Notes under the pieces: model-generated
Seen by the model: only the letters and a program-made list of their open reading frames with translations
Database searches by the model: none
Told to the model about the DNA's origin: nothing
Shown here: one piece after another, positions 62,606 through 64,000 of the stretch
How the letters are laid out: each line of letters starts with the position of its first letter
Position numbering within the stretch: position 1 is the stretch's first letter
Position numbers and translations under genes: made by a program
NCBI GenBank assembly: GCA_021771815.1
Contig: JAETOE010000005.1
Location: 124,001-188,000, forward strand
Direction of reading: 5' to 3'
Origin: Roseburia hominis
GTDB lineage: Bacteria; Bacillota; Clostridia; Lachnospirales; Lachnospiraceae
Length of the DNA stretch: 64,000 bases

Positions 62606-62710
62606 ATGAAGAGGGCAGGGGGGTTGCGTGGTACTGCGGAACAGCCCTGTGAAAAAGAAATTCTGACGATCAGGCATTATGGAGAGCCGACGGAGTTTCA
62701 GATGCCGTAG
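62606..62710 (+). CDS. Small protein of unknown function
   Basis: 34 residues, ATG 62606 preceded by AAAGGAG at seven bases, 16 bases after the preceding stop, and ending just before a strong terminator at 62720. The sequence begins MKRAGGLRG and ends GEPTEFQMP with one Cys. I recognise no family. The ribosome site and its position between the stop and terminator favour translation, but the short length leaves doubt. Confidence 0.4.
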   Translation: MKRAGGLRGTAEQPCEKEILTIRHYGEPTEFQMP

Positions 62711-62719
62711 AAAAAGCAG

Positions 62720-62762
62720 CGGATGTTATGTCAGCGGAAAAGATTGACATAACATCCGTTTT
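62720..62762 (+). terminator. Terminator of the GNAT-pair operon
   Basis: CGGATGTTATGTCA (62720-62733) and its perfect complement (62745-62758), loop of 11 bases, followed by TTTT. Confidence 0.9.
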
Positions 62763-62988
62763 GGCATAAATGTATAAAATGTATATATTTATGCATAAAT
62801 TCTCGGTATTATTTGTTTCCCGAAAAAGGTTGAAAAATATCCTCTGATATGATAAACTTTTTACAATTTAGCAAGTAACAAAACAAATTGCGAATTGCCG
62901 AAGTGAATGAAAAGGCAACAGGACTGCCCATATGGAAGAGTGCCGCTCGCCGTGCAGGCTGCGCGGATCAGGCGCTGTAAGAAGAAGG

Positions 62989-63011
62989 AAAACGGAAACG
63001 TTTTTTTTTTT
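62989..63011 (+). terminator. Possible attenuator hairpin before carA
   Basis: AAAACG-GAAA-CGTTTT followed by a long T run (11 T at 63001-63011), 31 bases before the carA ATG. The stem is only six pairs, so termination may be weak. The stretch 62763-62988 holds no gene that I can support. Confidence 0.45.
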
Positions 63012-63041
63012 GGGAAAAAAGGTGAAAGGACAGGAAGACGT

Positions 63042-64000
63042 ATGAAAGCTTTTTTGATACTCGAAGATGGGAATGTGTTTACCGGAACCAGTATTGGCTC
63101 TACGAGGGAAGTTGTCAGTGAAATTGTGTTCAACACATCAATGACTGGATATCTGGAGGTGCTGACGGATCCGTCCTATGCAGGACAGGCGGTCGTTATG
63201 ACATATCCTTTGATCGGAAACTATGGTATTACGCCGGATATGGAGTCCGCACGTCCATGGCCGGACGGCTATATCGTGCGGGAACTTTCCAGAATGCCGA
63301 GCAATTTCCGCTGTGAGGGAACGATTCAGGATTTCCTTGTGAAGTATGATATTCCGGGAATTGCCGGAATCGACACGCGTGCCTTGACAAAGATTCTCCG
63401 TGAAAAGGGAACGATGAACGGCATGATTACCACGAATGAGAACTATAATATAGAAGAAATTATTCCCAGATTAAAGGCTTATACGACAGGCAACGTTGTG
63501 GACAAGGTGACCTGTACCGAGAAACGAGTATTGAAAAAGCAGGCGAATACGGCTTCTCCGAAGAAGGTAGCATTGCTTGACTTAGGCGCGAAGAACAATA
63601 TTGCGGACTCCTTAAGCAAGCGCGGCTGTGACGTAACGATTTATCCGGCGCATACGACCGCGGAGGAGATTCTTGCGGCAAATCCAGACGGCATTATGCT
63701 TAGTAACGGACCGGGCGATCCAAAGGAATGTAAGGAGATCATTGCGGAAATCAGAAAGCTGTACGAATCGGATACACCGATTTTTGCAATCTGTCTCGGA
63801 CATCAGCTTATGGCGCTCGCGACCGGAGCCGACACTCACAAGATGAAATACGGGCACCGCGGCGGCAATCATCCGGTAAAGGATCTTGAGACGAACCGCG
63901 TCTATATCTCTTCGCAGAATCATGGTTATGTTGTGGATACAGACAAGCTTGATCCTGAGGTTGCCAAGCCGGCATTTGTGAATGTCAACGACGGAACGAA
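63042..64000 (+). CDS. carA: Carbamoyl-phosphate synthase small (glutaminase) subunit, partial
   Basis: Starts at ATG 63042 (AGGAAGACGT upstream) and runs off the window after about 319 codons of about 350-360. N-terminal CarA domain: LEDGNVFTGTSIGS, FNTSMTGYLEVLTDPSYAGQ, IGNYGI, GIAGIDTRALTKILREKG. Class I glutaminase domain: LSNGPGDPKE, and the catalytic Cys in FAICLGHQLMALATG (near residue 254), then YGHRGGNHPVKD. It supplies ammonia for pyrimidine and arginine synthesis together with CarB, expected just beyond the window. Confidence 0.95.
   Translation, partial: MKAFLILEDGNVFTGTSIGSTREVVSEIVFNTSMTGYLEVLTDPSYAGQAVVMTYPLIGNYGITPDMESARPWPDGYIVRELSRMPSNFRCEGTIQDFLVKYDIPGIAGIDTRALTKILREKGTMNGMITTNENYNIEEIIPRLKAYTTGNVVDKVTCTEKRVLKKQANTASPKKVALLDLGAKNNIADSLSKRGCDVTIYPAHTTAEEILAANPDGIMLSNGPGDPKECKEIIAEIRKLYESDTPIFAICLGHQLMALATGADTHKMKYGHRGGNHPVKDLETNRVYISSQNHGYVVDTDKLDPEVAKPAFVNVNDGT

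Noticed and set aside
1..64000. CRISPR array or cas genes
   Set aside because: No regularly spaced 24-47-base repeats and no Cas signatures were found by eye.

Overview
The window looks like a chromosomal segment of a motile anaerobic Clostridia, most likely Lachnospiraceae. The evidence is gene content and style: type III glutamine synthetase next to PII and Amt, a CdaR-like regulator before ftsEX, RF2 with a programmed frameshift, strong AGGAGG ribosome sites, TTGACA/TATAAT promoters, and several ABC-sugar and glycosidase operons. This placement is an inference; no 16S gene is present.

Layout. 1-4.4 kb: nitrogen assimilation (glnN, glnB, amt) with two candidate RNA control elements. 4.4-5.7 kb: a decayed patch with a diverged duplicated repeat, a truncated RelB/ParE-type pair and a collapsed MNT-HEPN module. 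5.7-17.2 kb: housekeeping genes (pseudo-receiver, PBP1A, YigZ, tRNA-Gln, acyl-ACP thioesterase, CvfB-like protein, RidA, YjfB, TrxB, NlpC/P60 hydrolase, a four-box DnaA cluster, WecG, YitT). 17.3-24.6 kb: a cell-division and wall block (CdaR-like regulator, ftsE, ftsX, EnvC-like hydrolase activator, CtpA, VanZ-like protein, prfB). 24.6-28.7 kb: an envelope operon of Tim44-like, SPFH, TFIIB-zinc-ribbon and TPM proteins resembling Bacillus ydjGHI without PspA. 28.9-32.6 kb: ACT-domain protein, homoserine dehydrogenase, ApgM-like proposed homoserine kinase, then a small zinc-ribbon protein behind a second copy of the glnB leader element, and a DUF2085 protein.

32.6-39.5 kb is an AT-rich accessory island. 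Its first part is bracketed by 40-bp direct repeats of the DUF2085 3' end. It holds a RelE/ParE pair with a nonsense mutation, a gene split by an IS1182-type element with a perfect 7-bp target duplication, an HD hydrolase, a NUDIX hydrolase, a type III (ToxIN/AbiQ-like) toxin-antitoxin locus with its promoter, structured RNA and terminator, an IS3 remnant and a frameshifted HAD hydrolase.

39.6-48.4 kb: alpha-glucan use (starch-binding-type lipoprotein, LacI regulator, GH13, MalE/F/G without its own ATPase), then a YtaF-like protein. 48.4-60.1 kb: AraC regulator, a ribose-type ABC importer with two different permeases, GH3, GH78-like glycosidase, a chemoreceptor and beta-phosphoglucomutase. 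60.2-62.7 kb: two adjacent paralogues joining a GNAT-like domain to a membrane anchor. The window ends inside carA.

The strongest leads are the type III toxin-antitoxin locus, the repeated SD-masking leader element before two unrelated genes, the possible attenuator before amt, the DnaA-box cluster away from dnaA, and the GNAT-transmembrane pair.
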